A stretch of 64,000 nucleotides of DNA from NCBI RefSeq assembly GCF_026262645.1, contig NZ_SHNO01000001.1:2170001-2234000 (forward strand). Direction: 5' to 3'. Source of the stretch: Candidatus Marimicrobium litorale (lineage in GTDB: Bacteria > Pseudomonadota > Gammaproteobacteria > Pseudomonadales > Halieaceae). The notes beneath the pieces were generated by a model that was not told where the DNA came from, made no database searches, and saw only the letters and a list, made by a program, of their open reading frames with translations. Position numbers and translations under genes: made by a program. Below, one piece after another: positions 8,725 to 17,679 of the stretch (position 1 is the stretch's first letter; every line of letters begins with the position of its first letter).

Positions 8725-11472
8725 TCAGTTTTGCACACCATGGTCGATCCACCGGCCGATAACCTGACATTCCTGAGCGGAGGCGTGAGCCTCATGCGCA
8801 GGGCCGAAATCAATATCGTCCGGATACTGGCCATCGCTGCGCCCATCCTGCCGCGATCCAACGCACTTCCAGTACAGTAGCGAATCACGCGCAAACTTCG
8901 CTGTCCACTTGCTGGTGTAGGGCCTCGACAGGTACATTTTGTCGGTCATCGCCTGCAGAACCGCGCCACGGCCTTTTTCAGTATTGACCTTGATTGATGA
9001 AATTCGCGGATAGCCGTCCCCGGGCGCGGTCATGCGAATCGCATTGATCTGCCCTTTCGGACCCACCCGGGCGATTTTGCCAGCTGCGCCGCCGGGGCCG
9101 AATTTCAGGGTCTCGCCCACGGCATATCCTTTACCCCGATGCCTGATTTTTACATTGACCACACGACCGTGCTCACCATGGCCTGATTTTGGTTTATTCC
9201 TGGGCCAATCGAACTGCTGGTAGTCCTGGGCAACACTGTAATACAACCTGTCGGTGTCACTTCTGCCCATCTCCCGGTGACAACTGGCACAGCGCTCCTT
9301 CAAGATGGGCGCTACATCGGCAAAAGTCACAGGGGGCGAAGCTTCCGGCATCGGCGGATTGGTATTGTAAGCGAGCGTATCCTCAAAGCGCTCCACGGCG
9401 CTGTGCTTCAACTTCGCAGCGCGTTCTTCGGAATGGCCATCATGACAACCATGACAGGTGCGAGTCTCTCCGGGGCGCAGCGAATGCAACATCGCATCGT
9501 GGGCGATCGCCATCCCGTTCGCGTCAGTGCCCGCCATGATGAGAGGCGTATCGCAGGGCACCCGCATTTTCACCGACCCGTCGGCCTCCAGTGGCTGCGC
9601 ACCGAGGGAGGCAATCGACTTATGGCCGAGACTGTTGATCGTATCCTCGTACTCCTTTTTATCTTTCCCCTGCCAGCGAATATCCCACATCTCCGGCAAC
9701 AGGACAGCCAGATTGGCAACATTCTTTGCATAAAAACCCGGATTTTCTGTATTCACTGCGCAGCCCTGGAACGCGCATTGTTGATACAGATTATTCTTCC
9801 AGCTGTAGCGTTTAGCGCTGGGATACAACTCTGCTTTGCGTGCATCCACTACCTGCAAGTAGCACCCGACATTCGGGTCAAGCGGCGCCGGTCGGTCAGG
9901 CGCGGGCTGACCATGCAACTGCTGGAAGGTGGCGATAGCGCGCGCATCAAACGCCTGCCAATCAGGCCCGCCGGCCATGAATTCCATCTGCCGCTTGTCA
10001 AAAGGATCGATAACCATCGGCGCTTTCACCCGATAAATTGCCTTCTGGCAGGTGGGTTCGCCACCCATCGCCTTTCGGGTCGCTTGCTCCAGAGGGGTGA
10101 TCTCATAACACGAGCCACGGGCGTGGGTAATCATGTACTCTTTATCCGTATCGGGCAGAGGCGCCGGATAACCCGCCTTGCCCAGTGCCTGACCCTTGCC
10201 ATTGAATCGCACGTCCATATCCTGGTCGTTGCCATACGGGGTGAGCGGAACAAACGAACTGGGGATGTAGCGCCCGCTCCCGGGCCAGTTATTGGCGGAA
10301 TAGGGGTCGGTCTGGCAGCTTTCACGCGAGCAGCCCTCCACGTGAGGGTCACCGTAGTCCATCCCGTAGATGATACCCATGCTGCCCACATGGTTGGCTC
10401 GATAGTAGTTGGTGACCGCCAGGCGATCTTTAAAGATTTCCGCCGCAGAGCGCAATGCACGCAACTGCGACCGCCCCTCTCCCCCGTGGGTGCCCTGTGG
10501 CAAAAAATCTCGAGTCTTGATCGTGGGGGACTTGTGGCCATTGAGCAATACCGTGGTATCTGCGCCATTGCCGTCTGTGCGACACAGCCACCACTTGTTC
10601 TTGACTGTGCCCGCGCGCGGGGTATACGCATCGTAGGTTTTGTTTTCGTGGGCATTCCAGCAGGAATAGACGATGTCCCCATTACTCATAACCGTGGGCG
10701 CCAGTGCCATGTTCTCATGAGGACTGATGTTCTTCGCATCAGTGCCATCGATATTCATTGTCCACAACTGCAACGAGCGGGACGAAAGGTCGTAGCCATA
10801 ATCCTGGGAATGACACGCCGGCGGGTTGAAGCAACGATTGCGGCCATACTGGTCAGTACCGCGATGTGTAGGCCAGGGAAACTTGAACGGGTAGGTATTG
10901 CTCCGGTTGCTGACAAACACGATCTTATCGTTGGTCAGCCACTCGGGTTGTCGATCGATAGCCTTGGCCGGGTGGTGAGGTATCGGGGTGTTCTCCCCCG
11001 TAACAAGATCATAAATCCACAAGCGGGCAGATCGCAGCCGCGGGATATCATAAATACCCATCTTGACCCCGAGGTACTGCACCTCGACGAGTCGCGCTCC
11101 CTCACCCACCGAATACACGATCTTGGTACCGTCAGGACTGACACGTGCCTCGTGGGCTACGCAGATTTCTTCCGAGGTCGTGCAGTTATACACAACCTTG
11201 ACGTTACCCTTGAGGTCATCGATAACGATATCCGCCTCCGCGATACCGCCATTGATACGCCCTACATCTGTCGCATGCTGCCAGTTGGCCGCATCGTCTA
11301 TGCGTGCGCCGGGTACTGGCTTGGTAGCAAGCGGCTGCCGTGTGTATACCAGCTTCCAGTCCGACTGAACCGCGGCAGTGGGCGCACTACTCTGCGCCGT
11401 GTCGCCAGCAGGGGCGGCCACAGCGCCCAGTGGAGCAAAAAAAAGTAGTAGCAGTGAAAAAAGTCTTGTCAC
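8725..11472 (-). CDS. Periplasmic diheme beta-propeller cytochrome, hydrazine-synthase-alpha-like family
   Basis: About 915 residues with a signal peptide ending near AVAAPAG. The GTG at 11472 is preferred because AGGA lies six bases upstream; a GTG at 11487 is also possible. The first half has TolB/WD-like blades (SPDGTKIVYSV, LTNDKIVFVSNRSN, MNIDGTDAKNISPH). Two c-type heme sites follow, CHGCH near residue 673 and CASCH near 728, the first inside the block GMAIAHDAMLHSLRPGETR typical of proteins annotated with the hydrazine synthase alpha middle domain. True anammox metabolism is very unlikely here; an electron-transfer or oxidative role is more plausible. A G-rich segment with two GxGY turns is inserted after the second heme motif. 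Confidence 0.85.
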   Translation of the reverse strand: MTRLFSLLLLFFAPLGAVAAPAGDTAQSSAPTAAVQSDWKLVYTRQPLATKPVPGARIDDAANWQHATDVGRINGGIAEADIVIDDLKGNVKVVYNCTTSEEICVAHEARVSPDGTKIVYSVGEGARLVEVQYLGVKMGIYDIPRLRSARLWIYDLVTGENTPIPHHPAKAIDRQPEWLTNDKIVFVSNRSNTYPFKFPWPTHRGTDQYGRNRCFNPPACHSQDYGYDLSSRSLQLWTMNIDGTDAKNISPHENMALAPTVMSNGDIVYSCWNAHENKTYDAYTPRAGTVKNKWWLCRTDGNGADTTVLLNGHKSPTIKTRDFLPQGTHGGEGRSQLRALRSAAEIFKDRLAVTNYYRANHVGSMGIIYGMDYGDPHVEGCSRESCQTDPYSANNWPGSGRYIPSSFVPLTPYGNDQDMDVRFNGKGQALGKAGYPAPLPDTDKEYMITHARGSCYEITPLEQATRKAMGGEPTCQKAIYRVKAPMVIDPFDKRQMEFMAGGPDWQAFDARAIATFQQLHGQPAPDRPAPLDPNVGCYLQVVDARKAELYPSAKRYSWKNNLYQQCAFQGCAVNTENPGFYAKNVANLAVLLPEMWDIRWQGKDKKEYEDTINSLGHKSIASLGAQPLEADGSVKMRVPCDTPLIMAGTDANGMAIAHDAMLHSLRPGETRTCHGCHDGHSEERAAKLKHSAVERFEDTLAYNTNPPMPEASPPVTFADVAPILKERCASCHREMGRSDTDRLYYSVAQDYQQFDWPRNKPKSGHGEHGRVVNVKIRHRGKGYAVGETLKFGPGGAAGKIARVGPKGQINAIRMTAPGDGYPRISSIKVNTEKGRGAVLQAMTDKMYLSRPYTSKWTAKFARDSLLYWKCVGSRQDGRSDGQYPDDIDFGPAHEAHASAQECQVIGRWIDHGVQN

Positions 11473-11487
11473 CTGAAATCCTGTCAC

Positions 11488-11797
11488 CTGTCTTAATCGA
11501 AGCTGGGAACGCGCCGCCTGAAAGAGACCGCCAACATTACCGCCACATCGCAGTGTATCTCGAAGCGAGCCGTTTGAGTATCCACTCCGGCGGGCGTAAA
11601 AAGGCTGTATACTTCGAGAACAGTCCTATCAGCACATTGATTCACTTAAGGGGTGCTCAGCACGGCCTGATGAAGCCATTCAACCGGGCAGAGCTCCGCG
11701 TAACGCCGCGCGTGTGCAAGCGCGAGACCCAGTCACCGACCCGGCCTGGTAAAATTACCCTCTAGCCAATTATAGTCACTTTCAAGAGGTCATATTG
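11488..11797. other. Intergenic region between divergent cytochrome and DUF3604 genes
   Basis: About 310 bases separate the start of the diheme cytochrome gene (minus) from the second DUF3604 gene (plus). I see no convincing gene. The stretch should hold two divergent promoters, but no promoter with both good boxes stands out; a TATACT hexamer occurs at 11608-11613 without a matching -35 box. Confidence 0.5.
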
Positions 11798-13855
11798 ATG
11801 GACAAGCGCATTATTACCGCTGTTTTGGCCACACTGCTCTCGACACTGCTGGCGGTCTGCGCGGCAGCCAGCGAGCCGACACCAAAAAGCGCGTTCAGCG
11901 CGGATAAAACGGCGCCACCTGCGGCAAAAAGGCCGGGTTCAATGCCGTTCTCCCGCACAGAGGAGCGCGAGCCCTGCGCCGACTACGACCCCTTGCGACG
12001 GCCCCACTTCGGAGACCTGCACGTCCACACGGCCTGGTCTTTCGATGCCAGTACACAGGACACGCGCAATCGCCCCATCGATGCCTACCGCTTCGCCATG
12101 GGAAAGCCCATGGGGATTCAGCCTTACGATGAAAACGACCAGCCCATCCGCACCATTCGCATCGACCGCCCGCTGGATTTTACTGCGGTCACCGATCACG
12201 CTGCCTTTTTGGGCGAAGTCAGGATTTGCACCTCGCCGGATGAAGACGGTTACTGGCACCCGGTATGCCTCGTACACCGGTATCTTCCACAGTGGTCTTT
12301 TCTCACCTTTGGGGCCGCAGGACTGAGCTATAAACAAAGGCTGGGGCCCTGCGGCGAAAACAACGAAACCTGCCTCGGTAAGGCAGCTGACACCTGGCGG
12401 GACATTCGTGCAGACACCGAGCAAGCCTACGACCGCTCCAGTGACTGCACCTTCACCAGTTTCCATGGCTACGAGTGGACCGCTGGCCTGCAGACAGGCC
12501 AAAACCTTCACCACAATGTGATTTTTCGCAACAACACGGTGCCGGACCATGCCAAGAGCTGGATAGAAACACCGTCACAAGTTGACCTGTGGGATTATCT
12601 CGATCAGGAGTGCGTGGAAGGCCTGCCAGGCTGCGACGCCGTTGTCATTCCCCACAACTCGAATCTAAGCGCGGGCCTGATGTTTGAGACCGCCTATACA
12701 GGAGACGATACAGCCACCGGCACGATTACTGCGGAGGAGGCGCAACGTCGCGCTCGCTGGAACACTCTATTCGAGCTTATGCAGCACAAGGGGTCATCCG
12801 AATGCGACAACCGCCTGCCGATTTGGGCGGACGAAGATGCCTGCGGCTTCGAGAAAATGGGCTACGACCGCTTTGGTGGCAAGAACACCGGCGACGTCCC
12901 TTTCGCTAAATTGGGGTGGGCAGCCAATCTGATTGGCATGGAGGCGCCCGAAACCGTCCCCCCCGGGGAGGCCAATTTCCTGCGCCACGGCCTGAAAAAG
13001 GGCCTGCAGCAGCAGCAGGAGCTGGGCGCCAACGGCTTCAAATTCGGGCTTATCTCCAGTACTGACACCCATATCGCCGCGCCCGGACTTACCATGGAGA
13101 CAAACCACCCGGGGCACGGTGGCGCGGGCATGGGTGCCCGGGATGGCCTACCGGTAGGCCTGCCAGACGAACTGGAGTACAACCCCGGTGGTCATGCCGT
13201 GCTCTATGCGGAGGAGAACAGCCGCGATGCGCTGTTTGCTGCCATGCAGCGCAGGGAGGCTTATGCGACCTCGGGCACGCGACCGGTAGTGCGCTTCTTT
13301 GGCGGTTGGGATTATTCGGATGACCTGTGTGAATCCGCGAACATGGTGTCCATGGGGTATACCGGCGGCGTCCCTATGGGCGGCGACCTTTTGCCGCGCG
13401 GCGAGTCCGCTAGTGCACCGCGCTTTGTTGTCTCAGCCACTATGGATAGCGGCACCGAGGAATACCCCGGGAATCCGCTTCAGCGTGTGCAAATTATCAA
13501 AGGCTGGTACGAGCAGGATGAACTGCACGAGCGGGTTATTGATGTGGCAGGCGGGGCGAACGATGCACGCGTCGATATAAACAACTGTGAAACGTCAGGC
13601 AGCGGTCATACCGAGCTGTGCTCGGTGTGGGAAGATCCAGACTTCAATCCACAGGCGCAAGCGTTCTACTATACGCGTGTACTGGAAAACCCGAGCTGCC
13701 GGTGGAGCCAGCGTATCTGTGCGAATGCGGGTGTGCGCTGCGACAACCCCGCGACTATACCCCCGGGGATGGAGAACTGCTGCGTCCCTGAGCATCGTAA
13801 AGTAATACAGGAACGGGCCTGGAGTTCGCCGATCTGGTATACGCCCGCGGGATAG
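11798..13855 (+). CDS. DUF3604 family exported protein, PHP-like predicted metallohydrolase (paralog 2)
   Basis: 685 residues from the ATG at 11798, with AAGAGGT seven bases upstream (a TTG one codon earlier is less likely). The signal peptide is MDKRIITAVLATLLSTLL ending at CAAA, followed by a low-complexity linker to about residue 55. The shared core is GDLHVHT at 73-78, VTDHAAFLGE near 130, IPHNSNLSAG near 290, STDTH near 425 and a C-terminal Cys-rich block ending ERAWSSPIWY. The whole length matches the product of 4106-6043, so the two are paralogs rather than domain relatives. The substrate is unknown. It follows the divergently read diheme cytochrome gene. Confidence 0.88.
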   Translation: MDKRIITAVLATLLSTLLAVCAAASEPTPKSAFSADKTAPPAAKRPGSMPFSRTEEREPCADYDPLRRPHFGDLHVHTAWSFDASTQDTRNRPIDAYRFAMGKPMGIQPYDENDQPIRTIRIDRPLDFTAVTDHAAFLGEVRICTSPDEDGYWHPVCLVHRYLPQWSFLTFGAAGLSYKQRLGPCGENNETCLGKAADTWRDIRADTEQAYDRSSDCTFTSFHGYEWTAGLQTGQNLHHNVIFRNNTVPDHAKSWIETPSQVDLWDYLDQECVEGLPGCDAVVIPHNSNLSAGLMFETAYTGDDTATGTITAEEAQRRARWNTLFELMQHKGSSECDNRLPIWADEDACGFEKMGYDRFGGKNTGDVPFAKLGWAANLIGMEAPETVPPGEANFLRHGLKKGLQQQQELGANGFKFGLISSTDTHIAAPGLTMETNHPGHGGAGMGARDGLPVGLPDELEYNPGGHAVLYAEENSRDALFAAMQRREAYATSGTRPVVRFFGGWDYSDDLCESANMVSMGYTGGVPMGGDLLPRGESASAPRFVVSATMDSGTEEYPGNPLQRVQIIKGWYEQDELHERVIDVAGGANDARVDINNCETSGSGHTELCSVWEDPDFNPQAQAFYYTRVLENPSCRWSQRICANAGVRCDNPATIPPGMENCCVPEHRKVIQERAWSSPIWYTPAG

Positions 13856-14062
13856 CCCGTATTAAAGTGGGTTCGCAGTTCCCTCGCATAGCCGGGAAAG
13901 CTCTCAATGGTTATCTGGTGACATAGCGGCATTCAACTTATACTGCTGAAAAGCCCATACAGGCAGCAACTATGAAGCAGTGCGCAGTAATGATGCAGTC
14001 TCCGCCTGAACCTCAGCAAATAATGGCCTTTTCATTGCACCACGGGAGGATGCCCTGTCGAT

Positions 14063-14674
14063 ATGAATGATGATATCGCCTGTCCCGGCTGTGATCTGAT
14101 AGTCAACGTATCCGCGCTGCAGCACGGGCACAATGCCTCTTGTCCTCGCTGCGGGCATTTCTTGACACGCATGCGAAATAACAGCTTCGATCGCATCATC
14201 GCCTTCGCCTTGGCGGGCCTTATATTCCTTGCGCTATCGCTTTTCTACCCGTTCCTGTCTTTCTCCAGCAGCGGCCTGGAGAGCATAATGACACTGCCGC
14301 AAACACCGGGAACACTGTGGCACTATGGCATGCCAGAGATCGCCCTGGTGGTGTCCGCTTTTATTATTGTTATTCCCGCGATCGTGCTGGTGATGATACT
14401 TTCATTGTGTGTACCGCTGCGCCAGCGACGACACACCTCGCTACTGGCGCCCTTGGCACGGGGTATTTTTACTCTGCAGGCGTGGGCCATGGTAGAGGTC
14501 TTCATTATCGGTGTGATTGTAGCGTTGACCAAAATTGCGGCTATGGCCACCGTTGTCATAGGATTCTCTTTTTGGGCCTACGCGATCTTCGCCGTCTGCT
14601 TTATTGTCTCGGTCGCCAATCTGGATCGCTACCAGTGCTGGCAGCTCATTGAAGCGCTTGGTGTAAAGTCATGA
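14063..14674 (+). CDS. pqiA: PqiA-like inner-membrane protein, N-terminal half (split pqiA)
   Basis: 203 residues. An N-terminal zinc-ribbon has CPGC at about 8-11 and CPRC at about 29-32, followed by four hydrophobic segments from about residue 48 to the end. This matches one of the two repeated halves of PqiA/LetA. In E. coli PqiA and YebS both halves are in one polypeptide; here a second half follows as a separate gene with a 4-base overlap. It should be the inner-membrane partner of the MCE protein encoded downstream, in lipid traffic between the membranes. Confidence 0.88.
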   Translation: MNDDIACPGCDLIVNVSALQHGHNASCPRCGHFLTRMRNNSFDRIIAFALAGLIFLALSLFYPFLSFSSSGLESIMTLPQTPGTLWHYGMPEIALVVSAFIIVIPAIVLVMILSLCVPLRQRRHTSLLAPLARGIFTLQAWAMVEVFIIGVIVALTKIAAMATVVIGFSFWAYAIFAVCFIVSVANLDRYQCWQLIEALGVKS

Positions 14675-15294
14675 GCAAAGCGGAAACAGGCGCAGGCCGC
14701 GGACTCGCCACCTGTCACTTATGCTACAAACTGGCGCCGGTTGACCTGCATCGCTGCCCGCGCTGCGGGACCACCCTGCACTTGCGTAAAAACGACAGCA
14801 TCCAGCGGACGCTGGCGCTGCTGTTTACCGCCTGTTTGCTGTATATCCCCGCCAATATGTACCCCGTTATGTATACCGATCAACTGGGCACTGAAACCGC
14901 CAGTACCATTCTGGGCGGCGTGGTATTATTGATTAACCTCGACTCAATTCCTGTTGCCGCCGTCATATTCATGTTCAGCGTTATGGTGCCCTCAGGGAAA
15001 CTGATGGCGATTTTTTACCTGGTATGGACGGCCGAACGGCATTCACGTCTAAATCCGCGACAGCGTTCGATTATGTACCGCATCACAGAATTCGTTGGTA
15101 AATGGTCGATGGTCGATGTATTCGTAGTCTCTATACTCGTTACACTGGTGCACTTAAACGGTTTACTGGTGATCCGACCGGGAATTGCGGCCCTGTGTTT
15201 CGCTGGCGTAGTTATTGTGACTATGCTCGCCGCCGAAAGCTTTGACCCCAGACTGATTTGGGACAACATGGAAGATACAAATAATGACGGCTGA
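14671..15294 (+). CDS. pqiA: PqiA-like inner-membrane protein, C-terminal half (split pqiA)
   Basis: 207 residues. The zinc-ribbon (CHLC at about 12-15, CPRC near 28) precedes four hydrophobic segments, the same fold as the gene before it. The ATG overlaps the preceding stop codon (ATGA), and the end overlaps the MCE gene by 11 bases, so the operon is tightly coupled. Together the two genes equal one full-length PqiA. Known role of the family: inner-membrane component of the Pqi/Let lipid transport systems. That the two halves assemble is inference. Confidence 0.88.
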   Translation: MSKAETGAGRGLATCHLCYKLAPVDLHRCPRCGTTLHLRKNDSIQRTLALLFTACLLYIPANMYPVMYTDQLGTETASTILGGVVLLINLDSIPVAAVIFMFSVMVPSGKLMAIFYLVWTAERHSRLNPRQRSIMYRITEFVGKWSMVDVFVVSILVTLVHLNGLLVIRPGIAALCFAGVVIVTMLAAESFDPRLIWDNMEDTNNDG

Positions 15295-16924
15295 AAAAGC
15301 GCAAATCGAGGACTCAAGATCAATCTCGGCAATCTGGATTATTCCACTGCTCGCGCTTGTTTTGGGTGCGTACATGGTGGTGCACAACTGGATGACCGAG
15401 GGACCGGATATTGAGATTGCCTTTAAGACTGCCAGTGGTCTCGAGGAGGGAAAGACAAAAATAAAATACCGCAACGTCACCATGGGCGTGGTGGAGGAAG
15501 TGCGCCTGAATAAAAACTTTGACGGCGTAATTGCCACCGCCAAACTGGACCGCCAGACCCTGCCGTTACTGCGGGGCGATACGAAGTTCTGGGTGGTCAC
15601 CGCCCGCGTGGGACTGGGCAACATCTCCGGATTAGATACACTATTATCAGGGGCATACATTCAGCTGGCACCGGGAAAAGGCGATAAGGAGAAGCGTAAA
15701 TTTGTCGCACTGGAGCAGCCCCCGCTGACGCCGGCGGATGCCCCCGGTGTCCGCGTTCACCTCACCAGCAAAAAATCTTCCTCCATCAGCGCCGGTGATG
15801 CAGTCCTTTACGCGGGCTACAACGTGGGGCGGGTGGAAACCATGGAGTTCAACGTTAGCAGCAGGGAGTTGCAATACACCCTGTTCATTGAAGCGCCCTA
15901 CCATGACCTTGTTGATTCGCACTCGCGCTTCTGGGATGCCAGCGGTATATCACTCAGCGCCGGGGCCGCAGGCTTCAAAGTAGAGACTGGATCGCTGGAG
16001 ACCGTTCTTCTTGGTGGCGTCGCCTTTGGATTGCCTCCCGGTATAGCCAAGGGCAAGCCGGTTGGCAGTGATGTAAATTTCAAACTGTATGATTCCTATG
16101 ATGATATTAAGGAAAACCCCTTCCGCTACGGCACTTACTACGTCACCTCATTCGCCCAGTCGATCAAGGGTTTAGTGCCCGGAGCCCCAGTAGAGTACCG
16201 TGGCATTACGCTGGGCAAGGTAGAGAGAATTATGCTCAAAGAAAGCTTTCAGGCCAATATCGCACTCGGCACCCAGGGTGAGGGTGCAAAAATACCCGTG
16301 CTTATTTATGTTGAACCCGGGCGCCTTGAAATGCCCGACGACGCGCAATCGATCGGTGAGCTGCATAAGTCGATCACGCGTGGTGTGAGCAATGGAATGC
16401 GCGCTTCGCTGGAAACCGGCAACCTGCTCACCGGCGCAAAATTCATCAATATCGATTATTACGACGATACCGAGGCCGCAACAGTGGGCAAGTTTGATAA
16501 CTACCCCACCATCCCCTCCCTGGAAACCGGACTGGGTCAGCTTGAACAGAAGGTGACCTCAATACTCGACAAGCTCAATGCGCTGCCTCTTGATACCACC
16601 ATTACTGAAGCAAACAACACTATCGCCACGCTAAACAGCACGCTGGAAAACCTGAACAATCTGGTGATGGCCGATGGCACACAGGGGTTAACGGCACAGC
16701 TGGATCAAACCCTGAAAGAACTCAGTAATGTACTGGAAGGTTTTTCTTCCGGCTCTGGAGCCTACCAAAGTATCAACTCCAGTTTATTGCGTCTCAACCG
16801 CACGCTGGGCAATATAGAATCGCTGTCACGTACACTCACCGAAAAACCCAACGCGGTTGTCTTTCCATCGAAACCCGCCCCCGACCCTGTTCCCGACCCT
16901 GTTCCCGAGGTGAGCAACCAATGA
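15284..16924 (+). CDS. pqiB: PqiB-like MCE-family periplasmic lipid-transport protein
   Basis: 546 residues, in my memory the same length as E. coli PqiB. One transmembrane helix at about 14-36 (IWIIPLLALVLGAYMVV) anchors it. Three MCE (MlaD-like) domains follow, starting near residues 42, 158 and 282 (for example GLEEGKTKIKYRNVTMGVVEEV and GLVPGAPVEYRGITLGKVERI). A long predicted coiled-coil from about 420 to 500, rich in Leu, Asn and Thr, should form the needle that spans the periplasm. The tail is Pro-rich, with a short PDPVPDPVP repeat. It overlaps pqiC by 4 bases. Confidence 0.93.
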   Translation: MTAEKAQIEDSRSISAIWIIPLLALVLGAYMVVHNWMTEGPDIEIAFKTASGLEEGKTKIKYRNVTMGVVEEVRLNKNFDGVIATAKLDRQTLPLLRGDTKFWVVTARVGLGNISGLDTLLSGAYIQLAPGKGDKEKRKFVALEQPPLTPADAPGVRVHLTSKKSSSISAGDAVLYAGYNVGRVETMEFNVSSRELQYTLFIEAPYHDLVDSHSRFWDASGISLSAGAAGFKVETGSLETVLLGGVAFGLPPGIAKGKPVGSDVNFKLYDSYDDIKENPFRYGTYYVTSFAQSIKGLVPGAPVEYRGITLGKVERIMLKESFQANIALGTQGEGAKIPVLIYVEPGRLEMPDDAQSIGELHKSITRGVSNGMRASLETGNLLTGAKFINIDYYDDTEAATVGKFDNYPTIPSLETGLGQLEQKVTSILDKLNALPLDTTITEANNTIATLNSTLENLNNLVMADGTQGLTAQLDQTLKELSNVLEGFSSGSGAYQSINSSLLRLNRTLGNIESLSRTLTEKPNAVVFPSKPAPDPVPDPVPEVSNQ

Positions 16925-17484
16925 AATATACCTACCTGTTATTGCTGGCACTACTTGCAGGGTGCGCCGGCCAACCGACGGAGCCCAACAGCTACTTGCT
17001 GCGCTCTAGCCATCAGCTTACAACGCGCGCGCTTGAGCCCTCAAAAGAATTTTCCATGGGCACCGTGGAAGTTGCATCGTACATTGATCAGCCAGGTCTC
17101 GTGCTAGAGACGAAAAACGGTGACATGCACGCTGCGCGAAATAACTTGTGGGCCGAACCGATTTACGAGGGGGTTCGTAACCTGCTCGTTACCAATATCT
17201 CTCAGCTCAGCAATATGGATTTGCTGCCGCATAAGCTGACGAAAACTCCCATCGTGCTGGATATTTATATCGACCAGTTACACGGCACTCGCGAGGGTTC
17301 AGCCAAGTTGGTCGCCCTGTGGTGGCTGCGTTCGGGAGACCAACTAGTCTCGGCACACCAGTTTTCCGAGGAAAAACCCCTGACATCGGCCGGCTATCCT
17401 GCGCTGGTTCAGGCCGAGGAAGCGCTGCTGGAAGACCTGGCGCGGGCGATAGCGAACACACTGGTAATGAGCAAAGAATCCTGA
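16921..17484 (+). CDS. pqiC: PqiC/YmbA-type outer-membrane lipoprotein
   Basis: 187 residues. A lipoprotein signal with lipobox LLAGC at residues 11-15 leads into an ABC-type-transport auxiliary (DUF330/PqiC) domain (NSYLLR, VASYIDQPGLVLET, LWAEPIYEGVRNLL). It lies last in the pqiA-pqiA-pqiB-pqiC operon, its ATG overlapping the pqiB stop. In the family PqiC sits in the outer membrane and contacts the PqiB needle. No Asp at +2 is visible after the lipid Cys (the residue is Ala), which fits outer-membrane sorting. Confidence 0.9.
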   Translation: MKYTYLLLLALLAGCAGQPTEPNSYLLRSSHQLTTRALEPSKEFSMGTVEVASYIDQPGLVLETKNGDMHAARNNLWAEPIYEGVRNLLVTNISQLSNMDLLPHKLTKTPIVLDIYIDQLHGTREGSAKLVALWWLRSGDQLVSAHQFSEEKPLTSAGYPALVQAEEALLEDLARAIANTLVMSKES

Positions 17485-17625
17485 TTCGCCGGCACCAGCG
17501 CGGCGCACTGAGGATGAGGTAGCAGCGCGAGCAGGACAAGCTGCCCTGTCCGGACTTTGGTCGCGATGAAGTGGCCGTTGTCAGGAATACACTGGATTAT
17601 CCGCCCACGGCGTCTCCGCGGGCAT

Positions 17626-17658
17626 AAAAAAAGCCTCGGCGATTGCCCGCCGAGGCTT
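17626..17658 (-). terminator. Rho-independent terminator of the DUF2860 gene
   Basis: A perfect 10-bp inverted repeat, AAGCCTCGGC (17631-17640) and GCCGAGGCTT (17649-17658), with an 8-base loop. On the minus strand it is followed by seven T (17626-17632), the classical intrinsic terminator arrangement. It begins about 20 bases after the stop of the minus-strand gene at 17680. It could also end pqi transcription from the other side, where the T-run is weaker. Confidence 0.9.
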
Positions 17659-17679
17659 CCTGTTATTCAGCCCAACCGT

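Noticed and set aside
9277-11448. A 723-codon open frame on the plus strand, antisense to the diheme cytochrome
   Set aside because: Its product is rich in Arg, His and Ile with no domain; it mirrors the high-GC codon pattern of the real gene opposite, which has heme motifs and a signal peptide.
8725-11472. Anammox hydrazine synthase
   Set aside because: Only family-level similarity in the propeller and heme block; no other anammox gene is present and the gene content is that of a gammaproteobacterium.
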